A stretch of DNA of 64,000 bases, taken from Acidobacteriota bacterium. Its GTDB lineage: Bacteria; Acidobacteriota; Thermoanaerobaculia; UBA5066. Positions 35,990 through 44,056 of this stretch are shown here, piece after piece. A program made the position numbers and the translations under genes. A model generated the notes under the pieces. That model worked only from the letters and a program-made list of their open reading frames with translations. It did not search any database and had not been told where the DNA came from. Numbering within the stretch: position 1 is the stretch's first letter; the number at the start of each line of letters is the position of its first letter. Where the stretch lies: assembly GCA_029781975.1 (NCBI GenBank), contig JAKOVQ010000017.1, positions 256,074 to 320,073 on the forward strand, given 5' to 3'.

Positions 35990-38100
35990 GCCTCGCCCCG
36001 TTCGAACAGGCGGAGACCCTCCGGATTGGCGCGGTGGACTTCGTCTCTCCAGACGAGATCAAGGTCGCGCTGGACATCGAGGCGCCAGAGTCCGTCGCCC
36101 TGAATTCAGGTACGGCTCGTCCCTTTCCCCGAGTCAACGGGTACCTCTTGGTACCAGTCGACGATGGATTCCTCGTTGGACAGACGGAGTGGATCACGGT
36201 CGAACGGTCGCCGTTCCCGAAGCGCCGCGGCATGCAGGACTTCGGACTTGTCGACTTGCCATATCCGCTCCGCAGACTGCGACTGAACCCGCTCGGCACC
36301 CTTCGCGCCGGACCCGGGCGAGGGTGGGTCTTCCGTCGGGGGGCCGACGCTCTGCCTTCCATCGCCGCTGCGGTCGTATTGCCGACCGAATCCCAGCTCC
36401 GCTCGATCGTGGAGTCCGGCGAGCGGCGGCGCGTCCAGATCGGCACGAGCCCTCTCGCAGGCGATGCGAAGGTGTTTGTCGATCCGAACCGACTGTTCGG
36501 ACGTCATCTTGCCGTGCTTGGGAATACGGGGAGCGGCAAGTCCTGCTCAGTGGCTGGCTTGATCCGCTGGAGCATCGAAGAGGCCGGCGCCGAACGCCGC
36601 CGACGTCAGCAAGCGGCCGGCGTGTCAGAAACGCCGAACGCCCGCTTCATCGTCCTGGACCCGAACGGTGAGTACTCGCGAGCCTTTGGTACGGAGGACC
36701 CGACCGTTCGGGCTCGACTGTTCATGGTGAATCCCACTGGCGGTGCGACAGCTCTAAAGGTGCCTCTCTGGTTCTGGAACAGCGCGGAGTGGTGCGCGTT
36801 CGCTCAAGCAAGCACGAAGACGCAGCGTCCAACGCTACTGCAGGCTCTTCGGTACGTTCGGGACGGTGCCCTGCAAGCAGAGGGCGGCTCCGGTCACGAG
36901 CTTAGGCGGTTTCTTCGTACGCTTGTCGCGACGATTCGAGTCGAAGTGAACGGTGGTTCTCCATGGGGCGCGTTCCCGAAGCCGAAAGGCTTCTGGGAGA
37001 AGCTCGAGAAGTGGCGGAAGGGGCTGGAACCAATGCTGGCAGGCCTCAGCGGCGAGCAGGAAGTAGGACTTCGTACGCTCGTGGACACCCTCGAGAGACT
37101 CTGCGCTGCCCGGCGCGTTCAGTACGCCCACTACGACTTCACTCGCCAAGAAGTCAATGAACTCCTCGAAACGGCCAGGGCGGCCCATTCAGCGTTCGGC
37201 GGTGGCGACGGCGACGCGATGCCGGCCGACGTCGATGCTCCGCTTCCTTTCGATGGCGACGCTCTACTGCGGGGACTCGAGGTAGCAGCTGAGATGCTGA
37301 GTGTGACCGAGCACGTTGAGACTCTCCTTCTGAGGGTTCGGGCACTGCTCGCCGCCTCAAGGATGCGGCCGATTATCGGTGACACGGTTGGCGTCACGCT
37401 GGAGTCCTGGCTAACGGACTACGTCGGCGCTGACGACGCCTCGAACGGCTGCATATCTGTCATCGATCTGTCACTCGTCCCAACGGAGATTGTTCACGTA
37501 GTCACTGCAGTGGTGGCGCGCATGGTCTTCGAATCGCAGCAGAGGTACGTCAAGGTGAATGGCGTGGCCTTGCCGACGGTGCTCGTGATGGAGGAGGCGC
37601 ACACCTTCATCAAGCGCTATAAGGAAGACACGGAGAATCAGGAGGTGGCGGCCGCCTGCTGTCAAGTATTCGAGCGCATCGCGCGGGAGGGAAGGAAGTT
37701 CGGCCTCGGATTAGTCCTGTCGTCACAGAGGCCATCTGAGCTGTCGCCGACGGTCCTCTCTCAATGCAACACATTCTTGTTGCACAGGATCAACAACGAT
37801 CGGGATCAGGAACTCGTGAATCAACTGGTCCCGGATAACCTCAGAGGACTCCTTCGGGAGCTGCCGTCCCTGCCATCGCAGAGCGCGATCTTGCTGGGGT
37901 GGGCCTCTGAGCTGCCGGTACTCGTTCGAATGAACGATGTGCCGCGAGATCAGCAGCCCCGGTCCGATGACCCGGACTTCTGGGGCGTGTGGGTTGGAGC
38001 GGACGAGCACGGAGAGACGATCGCGCGCAGCCTAAACTGGGGGCGGATCGCGCGGGATTGGCAGGGGATGGCGGGCTGCGATTCAGGAGATGCCGAGTAG
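35986..38100 (+). CDS. herA: HerA-family ATPase, partner of SIR2
   Basis: A 704-aa FtsK/HerA-type hexameric ATPase. A beta-rich HAS-barrel-like N-terminus (about 1-165) precedes Walker A GNTGSGKS (179-186) and Walker B TVLVMEEAHTF (near 530). LVLSSQRPSELSPTVLSQC is the typical arginine/sensor region. HerA proteins pump DNA and here probably form a complex with SIR2 that senses phage and controls its NAD hydrolysis or nuclease activity. The gene shares the moderate GC of SIR2. About 165 nt without a gene separate it from mcrB. Confidence 0.9.
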   Translation: MSLAPFEQAETLRIGAVDFVSPDEIKVALDIEAPESVALNSGTARPFPRVNGYLLVPVDDGFLVGQTEWITVERSPFPKRRGMQDFGLVDLPYPLRRLRLNPLGTLRAGPGRGWVFRRGADALPSIAAAVVLPTESQLRSIVESGERRRVQIGTSPLAGDAKVFVDPNRLFGRHLAVLGNTGSGKSCSVAGLIRWSIEEAGAERRRRQQAAGVSETPNARFIVLDPNGEYSRAFGTEDPTVRARLFMVNPTGGATALKVPLWFWNSAEWCAFAQASTKTQRPTLLQALRYVRDGALQAEGGSGHELRRFLRTLVATIRVEVNGGSPWGAFPKPKGFWEKLEKWRKGLEPMLAGLSGEQEVGLRTLVDTLERLCAARRVQYAHYDFTRQEVNELLETARAAHSAFGGGDGDAMPADVDAPLPFDGDALLRGLEVAAEMLSVTEHVETLLLRVRALLAASRMRPIIGDTVGVTLESWLTDYVGADDASNGCISVIDLSLVPTEIVHVVTAVVARMVFESQQRYVKVNGVALPTVLVMEEAHTFIKRYKEDTENQEVAAACCQVFERIAREGRKFGLGLVLSSQRPSELSPTVLSQCNTFLLHRINNDRDQELVNQLVPDNLRGLLRELPSLPSQSAILLGWASELPVLVRMNDVPRDQQPRSDDPDFWGVWVGADEHGETIARSLNWGRIARDWQGMAGCDSGDAE

Positions 38101-38265
38101 GTCGCGGGAGTATCAGGCGTCCGTTGAATCGGCGGTCGCTTCAGGCGAGTTGGGGGCAGGCGTGAAAGCGTGAATTGATACCGCGTGGGCTCGTCTTTCG
38201 GATTGTCGCCTCGGGCTGATCCCTGGGCGCCCCGGGACGCTCAGAGCGTGGAGGAAGCGAACGTC

Positions 38266-40392
38266 ATGAATCAACAGCTCCAGGAGACCTGGGACGCCTT
38301 CCTTCGGGAGTGGCCGATCGAGCGGCTCCGGAAGATGACCCTGCACGAGTACTCCGCTGCCGGCGAAGGGAACTCTTTCACGGCGTGGATCGAGAGTCGC
38401 CTCGACCAGATGGGAAGCATCTGGGGAGGGTCGTCCTTCAAGTTCGGGATCTACTCCCGGCGGGACAAGACGGCGAAGGCCGGCTCGCGTGGGGCGTCCT
38501 ACACGCAGGAGTACGCGTGGTACACGAAGTACGGCGCGAGCCCTGAGGAGGCCTTCGAGAAGGTGAGGACGCTCGTCGTCCAGGTGGCCGACGCGGCGGC
38601 CCGAGGCGACTACAGCGCGATCAACGCCGTCGACCTCGGTGAAGCCTACAAGTGGAAGATCGCCTTCCACTACCAGGACCGGAAGAACCCCGGAGTCGTC
38701 GCGCTCTTCACACGCCAGAGACTCCAGGCGTGGCTGAAGGGGCGAGTCAGCCCCATCCCCGAGCAGACCTCGGAGATGCACCGCGCAATCCTTCAGCTCG
38801 AGAAGGGGAAGGACCTCCTGACCCTCTCCCGGGAGGTGTGGGAAGCGTCGCCCGCGGTCGAGATCGAGAAGAAGGCCGAGATTGAGGCCGCGGAGGAGGA
38901 GGCCGAGGCGGGCGTCCCGCAGGACCTCCCCCTGAACCTGATCCTCTACGGCCCTCCCGGGACGGGCAAGACGTTCGAGACGGCCAAGCTCGCGGTGCGG
39001 ATCTGCGACGGCGTCCTCCCGGGAAGCCGGGAGGCGCTCATGGCCCGATATCGGGAGCTGCGGCACCTCCGGCGCGTCCGCTTCGTCACGTTCCACCCGT
39101 CGTTCAGCTACGAGGAGTTCGTCGAGGGCATCCGCCCCTCCACCGAGGGCGGAGCCGTGCGGTACGACGTGCGACCGGGCGTGTTCAAGCAGGTGGCCAC
39201 GTACGCCCGCGAGCTCTGGGAGCGGAGCGGTGAGCGCCCCGCCACGGTCGACCTCAAGGGCCGAAAGCTCTTCAAGATGTCGCTCGGCGACTCCACGCGG
39301 AGCGACGAGGCGTGGATCTACGACGACTGCCTCGAGCACGGCTACGTCTGCCACAACTTCGCGGTGGGGACCGACTTCAGCGGGCGCGAGTCGCTGGCGG
39401 CGGTGCGGGAGGCGTACAAGGCTGCCCACCCCGACGCAAAGGACACCGACTACCCGATCGCCGCCGTCCACTACATCAAGAACGAGCTTCGGAACGGCGA
39501 CCTCGTCCTCGTCTCCGACGGGAACACCCGCTTCCGGGCGATCGGCGAGGTCGTCGGGCCCTACCAATACCAGCCGCGCGAGGAGGGCTACCCTCATCGC
39601 CGGCCGGTGCGTTGGCTCTGGACCTCCGCCGAGAGCCTCCCGGTCGACACGGTCTTCGGGAAGCGTCTCTCGCAGATGAGCATCTACCTCATGGACCAGG
39701 GTGCGGTGAAGTGGCCCGCCCTCGCGGAGCTTCTCTCGCCGAAGGCATCGGGCGGACAGGCCCCGAACTGCGTCCTCGTCATCGACGAGATCAACCGGGC
39801 GAACCTCGCGAAAACGCTCGGCGAGCTCATCACGCTCCTCGAGCCGAGCAAGCGGATGGGACAGTGGGACGAGCAGGAGACGGAGCTTCCCTACAGCGGC
39901 GAGCGCTTCGGCGTCCCCCCGAACCTCTTCGTCGTCGGGACGATGAACACGGCCGACCGGTCGATCGCCCTCATGGACACGGCGCTGCGGCGGCGGTTCT
40001 CGTTCCGCGAGGTGGTGCCGCGGCCCGAGCTCCTTCCCGACGACCTCGACGGGATCGACCTCCGGGCGCTCCTGAAGGCGATGAACGCGCGGATCGAGGC
40101 GCTTTTCGACCGGGACCATGTGCTCGGGCACAGCTACCTGATGGACGTCTCGACGCCGGAGGACCTCATTCGGCGCTTCGAGAGCCAGATCATCCCGCTC
40201 CTCCAGGAGTACTTTTTCGAGGACTGGCGGCGCATCCAGCAGGTCTTCGGCGACGTGGAGCAGCCGCCGGAACACCAGATCATCCAGCAGATCGACCGCA
40301 CCGTGGACGGGTCGCTCGGCCGAGAGCGCAAGGCGCGGTTCCAGGTGAACCCGGCCCTCACGCCCGCCGCCATCAAGAAGATCTACGGGTGA
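38266..40392 (+). CDS. mcrB: McrB-type GTPase with an inserted EVE-like domain
   Basis: A 708-aa motor of a modification-dependent restriction system. The N-terminal about 160 residues look like an MrcB-type module (GGSSFKFGIYSRRDK). Walker A GPPGTGKT is at 229-236, Walker B VLVIDEINR at 503-511 and the McrB signature is VVGTMNTADRS. Between Walker A and B, roughly 333-455, lies an extra module (NGDLVLVSDGNTRFRAIGEVVG... HRRPVRWLW) that resembles an EVE/PUA-like reader of modified bases. The ATG at 38266 is chosen for its GGAGGAA ribosome site; an earlier frame start lacks one. GTGA overlap with mcrC. Confidence 0.9.
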   Translation: MNQQLQETWDAFLREWPIERLRKMTLHEYSAAGEGNSFTAWIESRLDQMGSIWGGSSFKFGIYSRRDKTAKAGSRGASYTQEYAWYTKYGASPEEAFEKVRTLVVQVADAAARGDYSAINAVDLGEAYKWKIAFHYQDRKNPGVVALFTRQRLQAWLKGRVSPIPEQTSEMHRAILQLEKGKDLLTLSREVWEASPAVEIEKKAEIEAAEEEAEAGVPQDLPLNLILYGPPGTGKTFETAKLAVRICDGVLPGSREALMARYRELRHLRRVRFVTFHPSFSYEEFVEGIRPSTEGGAVRYDVRPGVFKQVATYARELWERSGERPATVDLKGRKLFKMSLGDSTRSDEAWIYDDCLEHGYVCHNFAVGTDFSGRESLAAVREAYKAAHPDAKDTDYPIAAVHYIKNELRNGDLVLVSDGNTRFRAIGEVVGPYQYQPREEGYPHRRPVRWLWTSAESLPVDTVFGKRLSQMSIYLMDQGAVKWPALAELLSPKASGGQAPNCVLVIDEINRANLAKTLGELITLLEPSKRMGQWDEQETELPYSGERFGVPPNLFVVGTMNTADRSIALMDTALRRRFSFREVVPRPELLPDDLDGIDLRALLKAMNARIEALFDRDHVLGHSYLMDVSTPEDLIRRFESQIIPLLQEYFFEDWRRIQQVFGDVEQPPEHQIIQQIDRTVDGSLGRERKARFQVNPALTPAAIKKIYG

Positions 40393-41663
40393 GGCTCACC
40401 TTCCTCGAGCAGAGCCGCGTACCGATCGCCCGGAGCGCCGATGCGGCGGAAGCGTGTCTGGGGTCGGACGAGGCCTCGGCCCTCGTCGACCTGGGGGAGA
40501 GCATGGGGGCGCGGATCGCGTCCTGGCACGGGGCGCGCGCGGTTCAGATCCACCAGTTCGTCGGCGCCGTCCGCGTGGGGGACCTCCACGTCGAGATCCT
40601 CCCGAAGATCGACGGTCTCGACGGCCCCGAGGCGATACGGCGCAGCCTCCTCGCGATGCTGGCGAATACGCAGGATCTCGAGGTGCGCGAATCCGAGGCG
40701 GCCGGTTTCCTCGAGAGCGCCGAGCCGTTCATCTGCGTCCTCGCCCGGCTCTACTGCCGGCGGCTCTTCGAGGCGGTCCGGTTCGGGCTCCGGCAGGAGT
40801 ACGTGGGGCACGACGAGCTTCTCCCCATCCTCCGAGGCAAGGTCCACTGGCCCTCGCAGGCCAGGCGACAGTCCTCGCAGCGCCTCGAGTTCCGCTGCCT
40901 CTTCGACGAGCGCGCGGCAGACACCCCCCTGAACCGGACGCTGAAGGCAGCGCTCCTCGCCGCCGAGAGCATGCTGGAGGGCGCCACCGTGACGAGCGCC
41001 GCCATCGAGCTGCGACACTTGCTGCTCGACGTCTCGGACGCCTGCCCGCCCCGCGAGGTCGTCGCGCGGCTCCGGACCGATCGGATGAGCCGTCGGCTTG
41101 CGCCCCTCCTCGCGTTGGCGAAGCTCATCCTCGGCAACCGGAGCCCGGACCTCGGGCGCGACACCACCGGCGACCGGCGGAGCTACGCCGTCGTGTGGGA
41201 CATGAACGTCCTCTTCGAGGAGTACGTGGGGCGGGTCTGCCAGGACGTGCTCGAGCCGAAGGGCCTCGACGTCGACCTGCAGGAGGCGGGCTCGCTCCAT
41301 CTCGCCGAGGAAGCCGAGACGAGGCGCTGGACGTTCCTCCTGAAGCCGGACATCCTCGTGCGGAAGGGGCGAAGCCCCCTTGTCGTCGCCGACACGAAGT
41401 GGAAGCGCCTCGACCCGCAGAAGGCCGACCTCGGCGTCTCGGGCGAGGACGTCTACCAGGTGCTCGCCTACGCCCACCGCTACGCCACCGATAGCGCCGT
41501 CCTGATCTACCCGCACCACCCGGCCGTCGGGCGCCCCGGCCCACAGCGTGACTTCGTGATCCAGGGAGGGGGGGCCGCGCCCGTCGTCGTCCGGGTCATG
41601 ACGGTCGACCTGGCGAGGCTGGAGAGGGTACCGGGGCAGGTGGAACAGGCCGTCGGTGCCTGA
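40389..41663 (+). CDS. mcrC: McrC-type nuclease subunit
   Basis: A 424-aa partner of McrB that cuts DNA. The N-terminal part binds the McrB ring; the C-terminal PD-(D/E)xK core shows FLLKPDILVRKG (Asp near 320) and VVADTKWKR (Asp near 335, Lys near 337). The GTG start overlaps the mcrB stop. With mcrB it should restrict DNA carrying modified bases, and so complements DISARM, which attacks unmethylated DNA. Confidence 0.93.
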   Translation: MRLTFLEQSRVPIARSADAAEACLGSDEASALVDLGESMGARIASWHGARAVQIHQFVGAVRVGDLHVEILPKIDGLDGPEAIRRSLLAMLANTQDLEVRESEAAGFLESAEPFICVLARLYCRRLFEAVRFGLRQEYVGHDELLPILRGKVHWPSQARRQSSQRLEFRCLFDERAADTPLNRTLKAALLAAESMLEGATVTSAAIELRHLLLDVSDACPPREVVARLRTDRMSRRLAPLLALAKLILGNRSPDLGRDTTGDRRSYAVVWDMNVLFEEYVGRVCQDVLEPKGLDVDLQEAGSLHLAEEAETRRWTFLLKPDILVRKGRSPLVVADTKWKRLDPQKADLGVSGEDVYQVLAYAHRYATDSAVLIYPHHPAVGRPGPQRDFVIQGGGAAPVVVRVMTVDLARLERVPGQVEQAVGA

Positions 41664-41800
41664 TGAGGGTCGATCGCATAACCCGTTGCCGCTGGCTCGA
41701 TGAGAAACGCTCCGGCTTGCCGCTGCAGGTATCCGAAGGCGCGCGCTCCGCGGCCGTCAGGCCTTTCCACCTTCCGACCCTCGGATGGAATCGTCTTCTG
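41664..41800. other. Gap between mcrC and the nucleotidyltransferase gene
   Basis: 137 nt. No convincing gene, hairpin or promoter was seen. An ATG near 41662 could extend the next protein, but the added residues look random. Confidence 0.4.
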
Positions 41801-42094
41801 ATGGTTCAATCCCGTGACGAGATCATGGCGACCCTTCGGGCTATGAAGCCCGATCTCGTTCGACGGTTCGGCGTCCACGACATCGCCCTATTCGGTTCGT
41901 TTGCGCGGGGCGAGGAGACCGACCGGAGCGACATCGACATCCTCGTGGACGTCGACCCTGAGATCGGACTCGATTTCGTCACGCTCGCGGACCATCTCGA
42001 GGCCGCCCTCGGCCGGCCGGTCGACCTGGTCTCCACTCGCGCGCTCCGTGCACGGCACATGGACGCCATTCAGCCTGAAGCTCTTCATGTCTAA
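41801..42094 (+). CDS. MNT-family minimal nucleotidyltransferase (MntA-like)
   Basis: A 97-aa enzyme with the intact pattern GSx10DxD: GSFARGEETDRSDIDIL with Gly32-Ser33, Asp44 and Asp46. A third acidic residue lies in RPVDLVS. Family members act as antitoxins by adding AMP groups to a HEPN toxin. No HEPN gene is adjacent: the next gene is a secreted protein. So it is an orphan or has lost its partner. Start chosen at the ATG directly before the conserved core; a longer in-frame form exists from about 41663. Confidence 0.82.
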   Translation: MVQSRDEIMATLRAMKPDLVRRFGVHDIALFGSFARGEETDRSDIDILVDVDPEIGLDFVTLADHLEAALGRPVDLVSTRALRARHMDAIQPEALHV

Positions 42095-42213
42095 GCACCT
42101 GACTTCGGCCATTGGTTCGAAATGAGACACGAGGTAGGCTGGCACTCAGGATGCAAGACGGTCCGCGCGAGCACAGTCCGCAGGACGATCGGCAGGATCC
42201 GAAGAGCCCGCCG

Positions 42214-43131
42214 ATGAAACGTCACGTGGCCGCGGAAACGAGCGCCGTTCTCGGTTCCAGCCGCTCCGGATCAGCGCCGATCGTTCGGCATGGCTTCGGG
42301 GTCCAGCGCCGGAGCCTCGGCGCGCTCGTCGTTGTCTTCGCCTGCATTGCTCTCGCCCCGGAAACCCTCTCGGCCGCGATGCCCGCGCTCCCCGCGGGGG
42401 CGACGACGCGCTGGGTCGTGGGCGATCCCCACGAGATCGTCACCTACCTCACGTTCGACCCGGCCTCGGTGGCCGGGAAGCTCCCCCCCTCGCTCCGGTT
42501 CGTCACGGTGGAGGAGCTGGCCACGGACGGGGTCCCGTGGGCCGTCGAGTACCTGGCTGCGCATCCGGCGCACGGAGGCAGGGGCGTCGCGTTCCTCGAG
42601 ATCGTCCGGACCGGCGTCTTCACGATCGACGGCCGCGCGCCGCGATGGCCTGAGGACGGAGCCATGGGTCTCTGGTGCGCCCGGGTCGAGCCCGCGAACG
42701 CCGGCACGGATCTCGGGCCGGGACGCCCGCTCCTCGTCCTGGAGCTCTGGATGCCGGACCGGGACTACGTCGCCTACATGCTCCGGAAGGGGCACCATGC
42801 CTCGTACGGCGACGTGACCCTCCGCCGCGCTCCCGACGGGACGTGGCACGGGTCGATTCGCACCCCCGACTTCGCGGCTGCCGGCGAGTGCCTGCCGACC
42901 GGCCCCGCCAGCGGGGGCCCCGGCTCCGCCGGGACCCAGGCGTTCTTCCCGCCGCTGACGTCCGCCGCGAAGGGAGTCGTCCGGTTGGCGTTCGCCGGAC
43001 ACCGCGTGCAGGAGTGCGGCGCCAGCGCGTCGTGGCACCTGGGCGGCACGCATCCCCTCGCCTCCGCCCTCCTCCTGCCGCCGACCACGTTCCAGTACGG
43101 ATACGACCTGGTCGGAGGCGCCTACCCGTGA
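42214..43131 (+). CDS. Secreted protein, possibly acetoacetate-decarboxylase-like
   Basis: A 305-aa protein if started at 42214; a longer version starts at 42151. A hydrophobic signal-like segment (LGALVVVFACIALAPETLSAA) lies unusually far in, about residues 35-55. The mature part has KLPPSLRFVTVEEL, GVAFLEIVRTGVF, GLWCARVEPANAG and YMLRKGHHASYGDVTLRRA. The order of strands recalls acetoacetate decarboxylase-like proteins, but no catalytic lysine could be fixed with confidence. It looks like ordinary host DNA in composition and is out of place between defence genes. Its stop overlaps the start of a short reading frame (GTGA). Confidence 0.6.
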   Translation: MKRHVAAETSAVLGSSRSGSAPIVRHGFGVQRRSLGALVVVFACIALAPETLSAAMPALPAGATTRWVVGDPHEIVTYLTFDPASVAGKLPPSLRFVTVEELATDGVPWAVEYLAAHPAHGGRGVAFLEIVRTGVFTIDGRAPRWPEDGAMGLWCARVEPANAGTDLGPGRPLLVLELWMPDRDYVAYMLRKGHHASYGDVTLRRAPDGTWHGSIRTPDFAAAGECLPTGPASGGPGSAGTQAFFPPLTSAAKGVVRLAFAGHRVQECGASASWHLGGTHPLASALLLPPTTFQYGYDLVGGAYP

Positions 43132-43277
43132 CCCACGCGCGGAGTGGCGAGCCGTTGGCGGGTGCCGCGGCGATAACTCTCCTCCTGGCGCCCCTCCTCT
43201 TCGCGGTCGAGGCGTCCGCCCGGGTCATCCCGAGCGCCAGGGAGGATGTCGGCGGAACTGGGGTCTGTGATCCGTGA
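43128..43277 (+). pseudogene. Short secreted frame, probably the 5' remnant of a truncated gene
   Basis: A 49-aa frame starting with a GTG that overlaps the previous stop. It consists of a good signal peptide (GAAAITLLLAPLLFAVEASARV) followed by only about 20 residues before the TGA. The overlap suggests it was once the second gene of a pair with the secreted protein before it, cut off by the rearrangement that brought in the neighbouring DNA. It could also be a real small secreted peptide. Confidence 0.4.
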
Positions 43278-43361
43278 TCCGAACGCGGGAACGATCCACA
43301 CGCGAATGCGAGCCTTCCTCCCGTTGCCTGCCCCGAGCAGAACAGTTGTCCCCGGTGATCC

Positions 43362-43691
43362 TCACAGCCGCTTTCCGCTCTTCCGGGGCCTGCGGCGAAG
43401 TGCGGCGACCCTCGACTCCAGCTCGCGATCGGCTTCGACCAACCTGACGAACAGCGCCCGGACCTCCCTTATGGCGAAGTACGCGGGGTTCAGCTGGACC
43501 ACTCGGGTTCGCCCGACCAGTCGGCCAGCGACGAGGCCGTCGCGCTCCAGGCTCTCCAGGCCCTTCTGCGTCGCCGACAGCGAAGAGCCCAGGAGGCGCG
43601 CCAGCTCTCGGGGGTACGTCTGCCCGAGAAGCTCCAGGGCGATCAGGAGACGGGTGCGGCTCTGCGAGCCGAAGGGGGATGTGACCGCCAT
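43362..43691 (-). CDS. Winged-helix transcriptional regulator (ArsR/MarR-like)
   Basis: A 109-aa protein with one winged helix-turn-helix: RLLIALELLGQTYPRELARLLGSSLSATQKGLESLERDGLV, then GRTRVVQLN as the wing. The rest is a short charged helix (EADRELESRVAALRRR), probably for dimer formation. Such small HTH proteins often sit beside MNT nucleotidyltransferases and toxins. It is on the opposite strand to every defence gene around it, just before the second AbrB/PIN pair, and may regulate the divergent vapBC2-drmABC block. A palindrome overlaps its own start codon. Confidence 0.8.
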   Translation of the reverse strand: MAVTSPFGSQSRTRLLIALELLGQTYPRELARLLGSSLSATQKGLESLERDGLVAGRLVGRTRVVQLNPAYFAIREVRALFVRLVEADRELESRVAALRRRPRKSGKRL

Positions 43692-43702
43692 CGGCTGTCA
43701 CA
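43680..43702. promoter_or_regulatory. Palindromic operator across the start of the winged-helix gene
   Basis: TGTGACCGCC-ATC-GGCTGTCACA: ten-base arms that match at 9 of 10 positions in inverted orientation. The site covers the ATG of the regulator (43689-43691). A TTGACA-like -35 lies at 43728-43723 on the minus strand, so a bound dimer would block its own promoter and early message. Confidence 0.5.
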
Positions 43703-43776
43703 TGACCTCTTTTGGCGGTCGCTGTCAAGGAAGCGCCAGTTCCGCTGGCCGGTTCGAGCTGGAGGCGGCGCATTGG

Positions 43777-43782
43777 TAGAAT
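43777..43782 (+). promoter_or_regulatory. Candidate -10 box of vapBC2-drmABC
   Basis: TAGAAT is followed by seven bases and then the antitoxin ATG at 43790, with no Shine-Dalgarno. All five genes from the antitoxin to drmC overlap in chain fashion, so this may be the promoter for the whole right DISARM block. Confidence 0.5.
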
Positions 43783-43789
43783 TCCTGCC

Positions 43790-44056
43790 ATGAAGCCCCC
43801 CATGACGACTGCCATCGACTCGTCCGGCCGGGTCGTCATTCCGAGGGCGGCTCGAGAAAGCGCGCACCTCGTGCCCGGAACGAAGCTGACCGTACGGGTC
43901 ACCGACGGCCGGGTGGAGCTCGAGCCGGCGCCGATCGAGGTCCGCGTCGTCCGGAAGGGGCGGATCCACGTTGCGGAGCCGGCGGAGCCGACAGGGAAGC
44001 TCACGGCCGGAGCGGTACGGCGGACGGTCGAGGAGATCCGGAGAGGCCGGCGGTGA
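43790..44056 (+). CDS. AbrB-type antitoxin, second copy (VapB-like)
   Basis: An 88-aa protein with an AbrB-type DNA-binding fold: TTAIDSSGRVVIPRAARE, then VPGTKLTVRVTDGRVELEP. The C-terminal half (AEPTGKLTAGAVRRTVEEIRRGRR) would bind the toxin. It is related in fold to the antitoxin at 29864 but not a close copy. Its stop overlaps the toxin start (GTGA). It probably represses the TAGAAT promoter directly upstream and, with it, the drmABC genes. Confidence 0.88.
   Translation: MKPPMTTAIDSSGRVVIPRAARESAHLVPGTKLTVRVTDGRVELEPAPIEVRVVRKGRIHVAEPAEPTGKLTAGAVRRTVEEIRRGRR

Noticed and set aside
43680-43702. A CRP/FNR site before the winged-helix gene
   Set aside because: The TGTGA and TCACA halves are 13 bases apart, not 6, and the longer arms fit a separate palindrome.
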